Counted from the stretch's first letter, positions 46,801 to 55,384 are shown. The stretch is DNA of 64,000 bases from Sulfurovum sp. XGS-02 (GCF_023213175.1 NZ_CP093312.1:992001-1056000); one strand, 5' to 3'. Program-made: numbers and translations. The notes: a model not told the origin generated them from the sequence alone.

Positions 46801-46867
46801 TAGCAGAAACTACCAACCCCAGAGTGAGTAACCCCAATCTCATTACATTTTTCTTATGTATATACAT
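43850..46867 (-). CDS. large secreted LVIVD-repeat beta-propeller protein
   Basis: 1005 aa. Signal region 1-30 with a hydrophobic core (LGLLTLGLVVSAMFPS) ending in Cys and a Gly/Asp spacer (SCSCGGGGDGG), possibly a lipoprotein though the lipobox is imperfect. The rest carries at least eight LVIVD-type strands: YALVAMGEEGITAVDIT, IAYIAYGLGGMVAVDVT, LAFTADGSNGLTVYDL, YAFVAAGSRGIAVIDVT, FFYVAYGAAGVIKIDWT and VYVADSGGGLTLL. These fold as beta-propellers. Low Cys, many Asp/Asn/Gly, consistent with Ca2+ use. Strong Shine-Dalgarno (TAAGGAGG). Likely surface-exposed; ligand unknown. Confidence 0.85.
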   Translation of the reverse strand: MYIHKKNVMRLGLLTLGLVVSAMFPSCSCGGGGDGGSGGDTGICNVPIEASLNTQDRIGGAVTNVEPFMADDNVTEWTLYNIANELRASPVHTPESTVGLEVEGFIHDIEIVTHNNKRYALVAMGEEGITAVDITDPTSMVIHPDVESVKVNYYHEGINWTEGGGDIVLDNNISSTRGPISSLVVYNEGNSTSTSIQLLIGNEGYGLHKTGLVNLFDPINGREADGTLKIEDEVYTLQYAGENPWGGPKSLTMFGEGNNTRLFVAQGFLGIGIYNPKTLEQVGRYNLYTDATENNGGEDWFIDMDVTTQVQSDVNGSFIDVCTGMPDYKQASYEIIEVWHGDAVDPTPWADFDRYGKFYYDARRVDVATFLGAGDLNTTIAYIAYGLGGMVAVDVTGYETATARSADCQTQNDFLEGTYLGYVPGLPAHGPDAQTGEQSQSLFPYFGVGMLKEAGIVDVKVNANTKEVYFSDHFAGLMVIGNADNPAGNWSAGNFNNDDNNNLGDHWPDYEFVTSYDMTPVLLPGSEESVPTFISEAPILLATGEVSGHGNVFNFTSTFDPNANGMTDVLLTSGGGGLNFIDVYGSTPRYDFEVPVHFATTDEIGADENGIATEGIINIGHSEGVAAYKNILYLADGPHGMSVWRIANDLCYPTDDVHLVANTLQDEYPIGDINPAPHAHDVILDNATNSALVMSQSRGVRRVDRSVMGTVGAPQLLYPANTDIYEHNKDEGNVADFLSMQDHAYSAALKGNLAFTADGSNGLTVYDLNEDPTDSTNSNGFVVANIGGDTNSQPDLGRVSGVALWDDTSTGTSYAFVAAGSRGIAVIDVTNVNDNNMTLIKIFEPIKWEDEKAGKADGKSVAVKIVGDHVFFTYDSFGIVCYSIADLIKPLLPGTDPQDIWTPGTVGERPEATARFKLQDTSFFGSADLEGWGGGAAGMDVVRVNGKNFFYVAYGAAGVIKIDWTNPAAPMLKEHANTVGYASDVVVINGRVYVADSGGGLTLLK

Positions 46868-47086
46868 TCCTTCCTCCTTATATTATGTAAAACATATCTA
46901 TAACTAAATGATCAATTAATATTATAGTATAAATAAAAATAATTTACTATTGCCCTAGCTATATTGTTCTCATTTTTAAATATGATTACAAATACAAAAA
47001 CCAGTGACTCTAAGCTCCATAGCAATAGAGACAAACTTTATAAAATTTAAGATATGCTATAGAAACCCAATTTTATAAGGATCACT

Positions 47087-48112
47087 ATGGACTATAGATA
47101 TATAGGAAAAACAGGACTTCGTGTTTCACCCATTTGTATGGGGACAATGACCTTTGGGACACAGTGTGACAAAAAAGAAGCTTTTGCCATTATGGATAAA
47201 GCCTATGACCATGGCGTTAACTTTTATGATACAGCTGAGCTCTACCCTGTTCCGCCTGACGCAAAACTTGCAGGTATTACGGAAGAGTGGGTAGGAGAGT
47301 GGATGAAAACAAAGCCACGTGATTCTATTATTATGGCCACTAAAGTAGCAGGAGCAGCAAGTGGCTGGTTTGTTCCGCCTATCCGTCATGGGATGACCGC
47401 TATTGATCGTTTTCATATCGAACGTGCGATAGAAGGAAGTCTGAATCGGCTCAAAACGGACTATATAGACCTTTATCAGATGCATTGGCCTGATACCGTT
47501 GTTCCTATAGAAGAGTCTCTGGAAGCTTTTGATAGATTGGTAAAGGCAGGAAAAGTGCGTTATATAGGAACTTCCAATGACACGGCATACGGTACAAGCA
47601 AAGCACTGATGACTTCCCACTATAAAGGGTTGGCACGGTTTGAGTCCATACAGAACAATTTTTCTCTTTTAAACCGCAGATTTTTGGATGAGCTCTCTAC
47701 CCTTTCTCAAAATGAACAGATCTCACTGCTCCCCTATTCACCGCTGGCAGGAGGTGTGCTCTCAGGAAAATACAACCAGGGACTAAAACCAGAAGATGCA
47801 AAAGGAAGGTTTGCAACATACCTGAAATCGCCAAACCAAAGACAACGACTGATGGCACAACGTTTCATGAATGAAAAGACACTGGCATCCACACAAAAAT
47901 ACTTAAAGATATCAGCTGATGCAGGACTACACCCCGTCACACTGGCTACTGCCTGGTCAAAACAGTTTGATTTTGTGGCCTCCACCATCATAGGTGCGAC
48001 GCATACAGATCAGCTTGATGCTTCACTGGCAGCTATGAATCTCACGCTCAGTGATGAAGTGTTGAACGCTTGCGACAAAGTACATGAAGAGATACTCTAC
48101 CCTATGGGGTAA
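47087..48112 (+). CDS. aldo/keto reductase
   Basis: 341 aa NADPH-dependent carbonyl reductase with a TIM barrel. Catalytic tetrad visible as Asp and Tyr in NFYDTAELYP (about 44-53), Lys in IIMATKVAG and His in LYQMHWPDT (about 126-134). The family entry GLRVSPICMGTMTFGTQ and IGTSNDTAYGTSKAL are typical of the Tas/YajO group. AAGGA precedes the ATG. Monocistronic. Confidence 0.93.
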   Translation: MDYRYIGKTGLRVSPICMGTMTFGTQCDKKEAFAIMDKAYDHGVNFYDTAELYPVPPDAKLAGITEEWVGEWMKTKPRDSIIMATKVAGAASGWFVPPIRHGMTAIDRFHIERAIEGSLNRLKTDYIDLYQMHWPDTVVPIEESLEAFDRLVKAGKVRYIGTSNDTAYGTSKALMTSHYKGLARFESIQNNFSLLNRRFLDELSTLSQNEQISLLPYSPLAGGVLSGKYNQGLKPEDAKGRFATYLKSPNQRQRLMAQRFMNEKTLASTQKYLKISADAGLHPVTLATAWSKQFDFVASTIIGATHTDQLDASLAAMNLTLSDEVLNACDKVHEEILYPMG

Positions 48113-48135
48113 ACTATCTCTATTTGGAATATCTT

Positions 48136-48561
48136 TTATTTAGTGGCTTTACCGTTTTTGATAATAAACGTATCCTGCATCAACTGTAAAGATCTAGCAC
48201 TGTTTTTTGCCCTATATCGGCAAACTGTCGTCCACCCACTTTCACCTGCCTGGATCGGACCGCACCTTTCTTCTTCCAAAGATTCAGGGTAGCGAAGTGT
48301 TTTATCCCAATATGCATAAACCTCAGAGGGAACACCCGTGCTGTATTTACCATAAGGTTTTGGACCAAATTTTATTTCTAATTCATTCAATTTTGCAGCT
48401 TCTGAGGCAAGTTGTTTAGCCTTTTGATGGTTCTGTTCTGAGATCTGCATATCTATAGGTGAACTGGAGATATCTGTATGTTTTTTCATCCATAAAGGTT
48501 CTGTGATCCATAGAGCCAATAACAGCAGTGCTAATAGTACATATTTCATGATTTTCATCAT
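48136..48561 (-). CDS. hypothetical membrane-anchored protein
   Basis: 141 aa. One N-terminal membrane helix (about 6-20, YVLLALLLLALWI), the rest outside. Contains two Cys (ERCGPIQ and TVCRYRA) that may form a disulfide. GWTTVCRYRAKNSAR suggests a small beta domain. No family recognised. Two adjacent ATGs follow AAGGACAG. Confidence 0.6.
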   Translation of the reverse strand: MMKIMKYVLLALLLLALWITEPLWMKKHTDISSSPIDMQISEQNHQKAKQLASEAAKLNELEIKFGPKPYGKYSTGVPSEVYAYWDKTLRYPESLEEERCGPIQAGESGWTTVCRYRAKNSARSLQLMQDTFIIKNGKATK

Positions 48562-48659
48562 CCTGTCCTTATCTCTTCAACAAATAATGTATTCTACCAT
48601 CTAAACTCTGATTTATCATTTTTTCATATTTCTCTATAATATAAGCAAATAAGCAGTAG

Positions 48660-48665
48660 TATAAT
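48660..48665 (+). promoter_or_regulatory. -10 promoter of the pilT-like gene
   Basis: TATAAT 31 bp before the ATG at 48696; a second TATAAT sits at 48635-48640. Confidence 0.5.
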
Positions 48666-48695
48666 ATAAACAGATAAAGGAAATGGAGGGAAACT

Positions 48696-49838
48696 ATGTC
48701 TTTAACACAAAATATAAAAGAGAGATTGGATTCTTGGCTGAATATGCTGATTGAGGCGAATGGTGCTGATCTGCATATTAAATCAGATAGCCAGATACAT
48801 GCACGTATAAAAAGCGATATCGTTCTTTTATCTAATGAAAAACTAGATACAAAGACCATTGAATCACTTGTTGAAATGCTGACAGGTGATGAATATGAAG
48901 AATTTATGAAAACGAAGGAGTTTGATGGTGCCTACGCCCTTAATGAGAACTACCGTTTCCGTATCAATATTTCTATGCATCTTGGTGGTTTCGCATTGGC
49001 CTTCCGTCTTATACCTTCTTATATCAAAACCATAGAAGAGCTGAACCTTCCTACAGCCTTGCACAAGCTCACCCATCTTAGACGTGGTCTAGTTCTCATT
49101 ACAGGTACGACAGGAAGTGGTAAATCCACAACCCTCTCTAGTGTGATAGAAGAGATCAATAAAATTTATCCACGTCACATTATCACTGTTGAAGACCCTA
49201 TAGAGTATGTACATAATGATATAAAATCGATCGTAGAACAACGTGAACTGGGATTGCATACGACCAGTTTTTCACGTGCATTGCGTGCAGCGATGCGTGA
49301 AGACCCGGATATTATTGTCGTTGGTGAAATGCGTGATATGGCAACAGCTGAAAGTATTTTACAAGCTGTCAATACAGGGCATCTTGTCTTTTCTACTGTT
49401 CATACACTGGATGCCAGAGAAACCGTTGACCGTATTATCGCTATTTTCCCGAACGAAGAGCAAAACCGTGTACGTGAAACACTTGCTTCAACCTTGGAAG
49501 CAGTTGTCTCTCAACGTCTTATCAGAGGTCTATCCGGAGATATGATCCCCGCTGTGGAGCTCATGTTTAAAAGTCCTCAAATCCAGGAACTTATTCGAAA
49601 TAAACGTGACAATGAAATTCCTGATGCCCTGGATAAAGAACATACCAGTTTTAATTCCATTAGCTTTAATCGTGCACTTTTTGATCTCACAATGGCAGAG
49701 AAGATCAGTGAGGAACAGGCATACCAGTATGCAAGCAGCCCTGCTGACCTTAAATTGATGTTTACGGTCAGTACAGAATATGAAGAAAAATTCCATCCGG
49801 AGTCCATAGGTGATGCTCCTTCACTTAAAAATGAATAA
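48696..49838 (+). CDS. pilT: PilT/PilU-type retraction ATPase
   Basis: 380 aa hexameric secretion ATPase that powers depolymerisation of type IV pili. N-terminal PAS-like domain (GADLHIKSDSQIHARIKSD, about 24-42). Walker A ITGTTGSGKSTTLS (about 136-149), Asp box HIITVEDPIEYVH, Walker B DPDIIVVGEMRDMATAE and His box AVNTGHLVFSTVHT. PilU members share these motifs, so the exact paralogue is uncertain. GGAGG precedes the ATG. No pilin or other pilus gene lies nearby. Confidence 0.9.
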   Translation: MSLTQNIKERLDSWLNMLIEANGADLHIKSDSQIHARIKSDIVLLSNEKLDTKTIESLVEMLTGDEYEEFMKTKEFDGAYALNENYRFRINISMHLGGFALAFRLIPSYIKTIEELNLPTALHKLTHLRRGLVLITGTTGSGKSTTLSSVIEEINKIYPRHIITVEDPIEYVHNDIKSIVEQRELGLHTTSFSRALRAAMREDPDIIVVGEMRDMATAESILQAVNTGHLVFSTVHTLDARETVDRIIAIFPNEEQNRVRETLASTLEAVVSQRLIRGLSGDMIPAVELMFKSPQIQELIRNKRDNEIPDALDKEHTSFNSISFNRALFDLTMAEKISEEQAYQYASSPADLKLMFTVSTEYEEKFHPESIGDAPSLKNE

Positions 49839-49935
49839 ATACTGCCTGGTTAATGCTCAAGAACAATAAGATGGATTCACCAGAAGATGGCACTATGCTC
49901 ATCCAAAGTGAAACCATGTATTAACTTTTTTGGAG

Positions 49936-49941
49936 TATACT
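49936..49941 (+). promoter_or_regulatory. -10 promoter of the pentahaem cytochrome
   Basis: TATACT preceded by GAG, 39 bp before the ATG at 49980, with a T-tract upstream. Confidence 0.4.
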
Positions 49942-49979
49942 AATTTATTATAAGGTTCTTAATATCAAAAGGATGAATT

Positions 49980-51677
49980 ATGAAACCTCTTCTACTTCTA
50001 ACACTAAACATTATCTTTCTATTTTTCTTAAATGCCTGTGGAGGCGGATCTGGTACAGATAGTACTTCGACTCTACCGGATGCCAATATCACATTTCCAG
50101 ATGCTGTTGTACACGATCCTTCTTTTACCACAACACATTTTAGCGGTTCACAAAACTGTGCACAATGCCATGATGGTATCACTGATGGTGATGGTAAAGA
50201 TGTCTCTATCGCCAAAGCATGGCAAGGTACGATGATGGCCAATGCAGCGACAGATCCGTTTTGGAAGGCAAAAGTTGCCACCGAGGTTAAAGAACATCCT
50301 GAGTTTAAAGGGATTATCGAAGGTAAATGTAGCCGATGCCATACACCTATGGCAAATGTAGAAGCAACATATAATGGTGATACGGTTTTACTCTCTGGAG
50401 ATGGATTTTTGAACCATGACAACGTCTATTACGATGCTGCGATGCAGGGCGTCAGCTGCACACTCTGTCATCAAATAGAAAACACTCCCCAACTGGGTAC
50501 GCCTGAAGGCTTTACCGGTGGCTTTGTTATAGATACAAATAACACTGGTACAGATCGCAATATTTATGGTCCTTACACAAATCCTAGAACACAACCAATG
50601 ATAAATAATGTCCAGTTTACACCGGAATACAGTTCCCATATAAATGAATCCAAACTCTGTGCCAGCTGCCATAGCCTAGAAACTCCCGTTATCGCTACAG
50701 ATGGAACTATCACCAATGAGACTTTTCCTGAACAAGCTGCTTACACTGAATGGGAGTACAGTGACTTCAATGGAACACAAAGCTGTCAGGACTGCCACAT
50801 GCCAAAAGCTGCAGGGAGTGTTGTCATTTCTACACGACCTGACAATGGTACTCTTCCAGCCAGATCTCCATTCTTTCAACATAAGTTCCTAGGTGCCAAC
50901 ACCTATATGCTTGAGATTCTCAAGAACAACCGTGTTAAGCTAGGTGTTTTGGCAGATGAAGCAAGATTTAATGAGAGTATCACTGATACCAGAGAGTTTC
51001 TTAAGGCTGCAGCTGATGTCAATATCAGACAGCTGAGCTTTGAAAATGGCCTGCTCAATTTTGATGTGAATATTACAAACCACAGCGGTCACAAGTTCCC
51101 TACAGGGTTTCCATCACGCCGTGCCTGGCTTCATGTGATAGTCAAAAACAGTGCTGATCAAATTGTGTTTGAATCAGGTGCCATTAACAGTAATGGCCAG
51201 ATCAGTGGTGTGGTATACGACACAGCAAGCAATACATATGAACCGCACTATGACAAGATCACTGATCCTTCACAAGTACAGGTCTATGAAACTATCTTAG
51301 AGGATACAGATGATAAGATGACCTACATACTACTGCATGCACTGCACTATCTTAAAGACAACCGTATCTTGCCAAAAGGACTTGATAAAAATGATGTCAA
51401 TTTACCTGAGACTATAAATCCGCACGGTAATGCAGAAAATGACAGTAACTTTATCGGGGGAAGTGATACAGTAACGTATGAGATAGCGAATCTGCCAGCA
51501 GATGATTATACTATCACTGCCACATTACACTACCAGACACTCTCTTATGGTTTTGCTCAAGATTTGTACAAAAATGCCGAGTTGCGTGAAGTCGCCTTGA
51601 TGAAACTACTTGATGACAATGCAGTGAATCGCTATGAGACTATCTCAACGGATACAACATCTATTAGTATCCCATAA
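49980..51677 (+). CDS. pentahaem c-type cytochrome lipoprotein
   Basis: 565 aa. Lipoprotein signal 1-19 with lipobox LNAC. Five CXXCH haem sites: CAQCH (about 56), CSRCH (about 117), CTLCH (about 161), CASCH (about 227) and CQDCH (about 266). The first half resembles the cytochrome c554-type fold; the second half (about 330-565) is haem-free and beta-rich (LLNFDVNITNHSGHKFPTGFPSRRAWLHVIV). It probably transfers electrons at the outer face of a membrane. AAAAGGATG precedes the ATG. A perfect hairpin follows. Confidence 0.88.
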   Translation: MKPLLLLTLNIIFLFFLNACGGGSGTDSTSTLPDANITFPDAVVHDPSFTTTHFSGSQNCAQCHDGITDGDGKDVSIAKAWQGTMMANAATDPFWKAKVATEVKEHPEFKGIIEGKCSRCHTPMANVEATYNGDTVLLSGDGFLNHDNVYYDAAMQGVSCTLCHQIENTPQLGTPEGFTGGFVIDTNNTGTDRNIYGPYTNPRTQPMINNVQFTPEYSSHINESKLCASCHSLETPVIATDGTITNETFPEQAAYTEWEYSDFNGTQSCQDCHMPKAAGSVVISTRPDNGTLPARSPFFQHKFLGANTYMLEILKNNRVKLGVLADEARFNESITDTREFLKAAADVNIRQLSFENGLLNFDVNITNHSGHKFPTGFPSRRAWLHVIVKNSADQIVFESGAINSNGQISGVVYDTASNTYEPHYDKITDPSQVQVYETILEDTDDKMTYILLHALHYLKDNRILPKGLDKNDVNLPETINPHGNAENDSNFIGGSDTVTYEIANLPADDYTITATLHYQTLSYGFAQDLYKNAELREVALMKLLDDNAVNRYETISTDTTSISIP

Positions 51678-51682
51678 CAAAG

Positions 51683-51716
51683 TAAAAGTACTACGTAGAA
51701 ATATGTAGTACTTTTA
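51683..51716. terminator. bidirectional terminator between cytochrome and entericidin-like genes
   Basis: TAAAAGTACTAC (51683-51694) and GTAGTACTTTTA (51705-51716) are a perfect 12-bp stem around a 10-nt loop, placed between two convergent genes with T/A tracts on both sides. Confidence 0.75.
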
Positions 51717-51735
51717 TAGTAAAAAGAGAAATCTT

Positions 51736-51879
51736 CTAGGCAGTTGCGTTGTGCACTGCCTTTTTGGAAGCATCCCAAGCTTCGCCTGTATCTTGTTTAA
51801 TACCGCTCCATGTTTTTGAACATCCTGACATGATCATACCTAGAGCCATCAAAAGGGCTATTATAGTTATTTTCTTCAT
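51736..51879 (-). CDS. entericidin-like small lipoprotein
   Basis: 47 aa; ATG at 51879 with AAAAGGAT upstream, stop TAG at 51736-51738. Lipoprotein signal ending MSGC (lipid Cys at residue 20), then an amphipathic 27-residue helix (SKTWSGIKQDTGEAWDASKK). Size and pattern match the entericidin EcnA/B family of small membrane lipoproteins linked to stress and lysis control. No antitoxin partner is visible beside it. Confidence 0.72.
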   Translation of the reverse strand: MKKITIIALLMALGMIMSGCSKTWSGIKQDTGEAWDASKKAVHNATA

Positions 51880-51928
51880 ATATTGATCCTTTTTTTCAAA
51901 ATTATATCAAACTTTATATTATATAGTA

Positions 51929-52246
51929 TTACTCAGCAGAAATCTCTTCATGATCAATTTCATTTGTCGGTTTTTGAACCACTTTGGCAACTATCTCTAC
52001 ATAGCATTCTGTAGCACCCGTTGCTTTTACTGCATCAAGTTCTTTAATCAATGCATCATATGCGACTACTTTTGCAGTGTCTGGAGTTACCCCTATTTTA
52101 CAGTCAAAGTCCCAGTATGTACTCTGTGCATCTTCGAGTTTCTTCTTCTTTTCACGTTTGACATATTTACGAATCTCATGTTTTACAGCTTCCAGTACAC
52201 GGTCTTCATGTTTTTTCTCGTCGATCAGTTTAAATATTTTTTTCAT
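51929..52246 (-). CDS. small charged protein coupled to the DEAD-box helicase (DUF6172-like)
   Basis: 105 aa, soluble and highly charged: a basic coiled N-terminal half ([24 protein letters not shown]), then YWDFDCKIG and a compact C-terminal part with acidic tail. I associate it with DUF6172, found in this phylum, with moderate confidence. Its ATG overlaps the helicase stop by 4 bp, and the Lys-rich helicase tail directly precedes it, so a role beside the helicase is plausible. Confidence 0.65.
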   Translation of the reverse strand: MKKIFKLIDEKKHEDRVLEAVKHEIRKYVKREKKKKLEDAQSTYWDFDCKIGVTPDTAKVVAYDALIKELDAVKATGATECYVEIVAKVVQKPTNEIDHEEISAE

Positions 52247-53526
52247 TTTTTATCCTTCTTGTTTCTGTTACGATTTCTCTTATTTTTATTACTTTTGGCA
52301 CCATCTTTGCTACTATGAGGTTCATTACGTGAGTTTTTACCGCCTTTTCCTTTACCTCTTCCATTTTGTATAGGCTCTGCTTGGATGTTCGGATCAGGTC
52401 TGAAAGCCGGGATATCTACTTTTGGTATCTTAAACTTGATGAACTTTTCGATATTTTTAAGTAACTCATGCTCATCTATACAGACCAGAGAAACAGCTTC
52501 ACCGCTCTGCCCTGCACGTCCGGTCCTTCCAATGCGGTGCACATAATCTTCAGGTACATTGGGAAGCTCATAGTTCACCACATGCGGAAGCTGGTCTATA
52601 TCTATCCCCCTTGCAGCGATGTCCGTAGCCACGAGTACACGGATCTCATTGGCTTTAAAGGCAGCCAGGGCTTTGGTCCTTGCCCCCTGGCTTTTGTTTC
52701 CATGTATCGCCGCTGCGGAGATACCCGACTCTTCAAGCTCTTTGGTCAGCTTATTGGCACCATGTTTGGTACGTGTAAAGACCAAGACCTGTCTCCACTT
52801 TTTTATCTTAATGAGTTGGGAAAGCAGTTCTCTCTTTCGTCTTTTATCCACAAAGTGGACCACCTGCTTTATCTGATCTGCCGTTGTGTTCTCACGTGAT
52901 ACTTCTACCAGGACAGGATCATTGAGAAGTCCTTCTGCCAATGTTTTGATCTCTGGTGAGAAGGTGGCTGAAAAAAGCAGTGTTTGTCTCTTGTCGGGCA
53001 TCAGTTTCATCAGTTTTTTAATATCATGGATAAACCCCATATCAAGCATACGGTCCGCCTCATCAAGAATGAGACACTCAAGAGCAGAAAAATCGATCCC
53101 CTGTTGTCCTGCGATATCAAGCAGCCTTCCCGGTGTGGCAATAACGATATCCACACCCTTTCTGATGGTTGCCAACTGGGGATTTATACCGACGCCACCA
53201 AAGATCACAGTAGACGTATAAGGGAGATATTTACCATATGTTTTTATACTCTCAGCCACCTGTGCCGCAAGTTCACGTGTAGGCGTAAGTACCAGAGCAC
53301 GTATCTGCTTTTTTTGCATGTTTGGTTTTGTTTGTGTGAGCTTCTCAAGTAGCGGCAGTGTAAATCCTGCCGTTTTACCTGTACCCGTTTGTGCAGCTGC
53401 CAGGACGTCTTTCCCTTCTATTACGACAGGAATCGCTTGTAGTTGTATAGGGCTAGGTGTCTCATACCCCTGCTCTTCGATCGCTTTTAAGAGAGGTTTG
53501 GATAACCCAAGATTTGTAAATGACAT
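52243..53526 (-). CDS. rhlE: DEAD-box RNA helicase, RhlE type
   Basis: 427 aa. Q motif ([28 protein letters not shown]), Walker [11 protein letters not shown] (about 44-53), [20 protein letters not shown], Walker B DEAD (about 153), SAT, then helicase C with [12 protein letters not shown] and [10 protein letters not shown]. The C-terminus is a Lys/Arg/Asn tail ([17 protein letters not shown]) that would bind RNA. Unwinds RNA, often in ribosome assembly or cold shock. The ATG follows AAGG. The leader is about 135 nt and structured. Confidence 0.93.
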   Translation of the reverse strand: MSFTNLGLSKPLLKAIEEQGYETPSPIQLQAIPVVIEGKDVLAAAQTGTGKTAGFTLPLLEKLTQTKPNMQKKQIRALVLTPTRELAAQVAESIKTYGKYLPYTSTVIFGGVGINPQLATIRKGVDIVIATPGRLLDIAGQQGIDFSALECLILDEADRMLDMGFIHDIKKLMKLMPDKRQTLLFSATFSPEIKTLAEGLLNDPVLVEVSRENTTADQIKQVVHFVDKRRKRELLSQLIKIKKWRQVLVFTRTKHGANKLTKELEESGISAAAIHGNKSQGARTKALAAFKANEIRVLVATDIAARGIDIDQLPHVVNYELPNVPEDYVHRIGRTGRAGQSGEAVSLVCIDEHELLKNIEKFIKFKIPKVDIPAFRPDPNIQAEPIQNGRGKGKGGKNSRNEPHSSKDGAKSNKNKRNRNRNKKDKK

Positions 53527-53662
53527 ATATTTTATACCTTATGAACGAGCCTACCATCGATGGCATGAGGTCGGTCTTAGGCTAAGTTATTTTTTTCATT
53601 TTTCAATGTAGCACCCTGTTATTGGGCACATAGAAGTCGTCGACCGATGTACGCTTAAATTG
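53527..53662 (-). promoter_or_regulatory. structured leader of the rhlE-like mRNA
   Basis: A -10 box (TATAAT, minus strand, 53669-53674) implies a leader of about 135 nt. In the leader, GCCTA pairs with TAGGC around a CCATCGATGG palindrome, another stem has CCC/GGG arms, and TCGGTC near the 5' end could pair with GACCGA further down as an alternative. This suggests control of helicase translation, but the folding was only judged by eye. Confidence 0.45.
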
Positions 53663-53719
53663 TTTGATATTATAGCGTAATTATGCAGATACTATGTTAT
53701 CTTAAATATATCAGGATAC

Positions 53720-53725
53720 TATAAT
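53720..53725 (+). promoter_or_regulatory. -10 promoter of the CDF exporter
   Basis: TATAAT 30 bp before the ATG at 53755, divergent from the rhlE promoter. Confidence 0.5.
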
Positions 53726-53754
53726 AGTAGAACGAGTCAGATGGGGAAAATAAA

Positions 53755-54666
53755 ATGTCACATGACCATCATCACCACCATGAGATAAACAGCTATAACC
53801 GTTCATTTGCTATAGGCATTGTCCTCAATGTCATTTTTGTGATCATTGAAGTGGGTTATGGACTTGTCTCTGATTCTCTGGCACTTATCGCAGATGCCGG
53901 GCATAACTTCAGTGATGTCTTAAGCCTTATGCTTGCATGGGGAGCCAACTATCTGGCCACAAAACACCCTACTCATAAAAGAACCTATGGCTTGCGTAAG
54001 GTCACAATCATGGCATCTTTGATCTCGGCTGTATTGCTTCTCGTAGCGCTAGGTGGTATCGCATGGGAATCCATAGAACGGCTCTCTTCCCCTGAGTCTG
54101 TGAATGGGATGATCATTATCGTGGTTGCCGGTATTGGTGTGGTCATCAATACTGCAACAGCACTGCTTTTTGTCAAAGGTCAAAAACATGATCTTAATAT
54201 CCGGGCAGCATACTTGCATATGGCTGCTGATGCAGCTATTTCGTTGGGTGTTGTAGTCGCCGGTATAGCTATAATGATAACCGGCTGGCTTTGGCTTGAC
54301 CCTGTTATCAGTCTTTTCATTGTGCTATTTATCCTGATCGGGACATGGAGTTTACTCAGAGACTCCATAGATCTCTCCATCGATGCAGTACCACAGGGGA
54401 TAGATGTTCTCCATATTAAAAACTATCTCACTGGTCTGAAAAATGTGACCGAGATACATGACCTGCATATTTGGGCCATAAGTACCACGGAGATAGCCCT
54501 GACCGTACATCTTGTAACGACCCATGAGCTGATCGACAATTGTTTCTTGGAAAAGATACAAGAACATCTTCATCATCACTGTGGCATTAACCATGCTACC
54601 ATACAGATAGAGTATGAAGCGGACGATTACACCTGTGTGTTAAATCGTGATGAATGTAAGTTCTAA
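53755..54666 (+). CDS. cation diffusion facilitator (CzcD/ZitB type)
   Basis: 303 aa metal/proton antiporter. A His-rich N-terminus (SHDHHHHHE), six membrane segments over residues 15-205, with metal site HxxxD-type LIADAGHNFSDVLSL (about 44-58) in TM2 and LHMAADAAISLGVVV (about 155-169) in TM5, then a cytoplasmic ferredoxin-like domain (VTEIHDLHIWAIST). Exports Zn2+ or similar ions. GGGGA precedes the ATG. Confidence 0.93.
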   Translation: MSHDHHHHHEINSYNRSFAIGIVLNVIFVIIEVGYGLVSDSLALIADAGHNFSDVLSLMLAWGANYLATKHPTHKRTYGLRKVTIMASLISAVLLLVALGGIAWESIERLSSPESVNGMIIIVVAGIGVVINTATALLFVKGQKHDLNIRAAYLHMAADAAISLGVVVAGIAIMITGWLWLDPVISLFIVLFILIGTWSLLRDSIDLSIDAVPQGIDVLHIKNYLTGLKNVTEIHDLHIWAISTTEIALTVHLVTTHELIDNCFLEKIQEHLHHHCGINHATIQIEYEADDYTCVLNRDECKF

Positions 54667-54703
54667 ACCTTTAAACTGCTACTGAACAAGTAGTGCATTA
54701 TTT

Positions 54704-55177
54704 TTATGCAGCTGTGTAAATGACTGCCTCGTAGGTATCTGGACGGTTCATATTACCTTTTTTCAGTTTTTCATAGACAGATACGACATCATTTGGCATA
54801 CCTATTGAGGCATGTTCGATCATTTCAGTATCTGAAGCTCCAATAAATTCAGCCATCTCCAATGCATCACGAAGTGAACTTTTCCCTTTTTCTATATAGG
54901 CGTCATAAAGCATTTTCAAGAGAGGGGATTCAAATGCACCTATAACGCTCTCATCCATAGACGAAGTATCCACACCATAGATATCACAAAGTTCTTTTGC
55001 ACACTCAAGATGTCTTTGTTCTGTGATTTGCATCGATCTAAAAGTATTTTCATTTTTATACATCTTACCCAATGTAATATAGACATCTCTGGCCACTTTT
55101 TCTTCTTGATAGATGAAAAAAAGCATATCTTTTTGTTCTTCTGTAAGTACTGAAGTTCTATCTGGCTTACTACTCAT
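54704..55177 (-). CDS. ferritin-like DUF2202 protein
   Basis: 157 aa from ATG 55177 (AAAGGA 7 nt upstream). Four-helix ferritin-like bundle with di-metal ligand pattern EEQKDMLFFIYQEEKVARDVY (about 11-31), MQITEQRHLECAKEL (about 48-62), and a further helix pair. Related DUF2202 proteins bind two iron ions. No signal peptide. It is divergent from the small gene at 55385; the shared spacer contains the 28-bp tandem-repeat element. Confidence 0.83.
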   Translation of the reverse strand: MSSKPDRTSVLTEEQKDMLFFIYQEEKVARDVYITLGKMYKNENTFRSMQITEQRHLECAKELCDIYGVDTSSMDESVIGAFESPLLKMLYDAYIEKGKSSLRDALEMAEFIGASDTEMIEHASIGMPNDVVSVYEKLKKGNMNRPDTYEAVIYTAA

Positions 55178-55309
55178 GATAAAATCCTTTCTATGCATTT
55201 CATTGCTTTTTATTGTTATATGATAAAAAAGAAGAATGAATTATCTATGAAAGAGATATATGGTCTTTTATAATGAAAGCTATTCAATGGTTTTAAACAG
55301 TGTATGCAA

Positions 55310-55337
55310 AAATATGACAATATGACATATTTTTAGC
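55310..55337 (+). promoter_or_regulatory. 28-bp element with tandem ATATGACA, copy 2
   Basis: ATATGACA twice in direct abutment (55312-55319, 55320-55327), then TATTTTTAGC. Identical over 28 bp to the element before the gene at 4704-5045. Nine bp after it begins TATAAT (55347-55352), so a bound regulator would cover the -35 region. Confidence 0.65.
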
Positions 55338-55346
55338 GACTTACTA

Positions 55347-55352
55347 TATAAT
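55347..55352 (+). promoter_or_regulatory. -10 promoter of the 109-aa gene
   Basis: TATAAT; transcription would begin near 55359, which supports the downstream ATG at 55385 as translation start instead of the one at 55361. Confidence 0.6.
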
Positions 55353-55384
55353 GGAGTATCATGAACCAACAAAACAAGGAGTCA

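Noticed and set aside
55361-55384. ATG at 55361 as start of the 109-aa gene
   Set aside because: The -10 box at 55347-55352 would make it nearly leaderless; the ATG at 55385 has AAGGAG and a normal leader.
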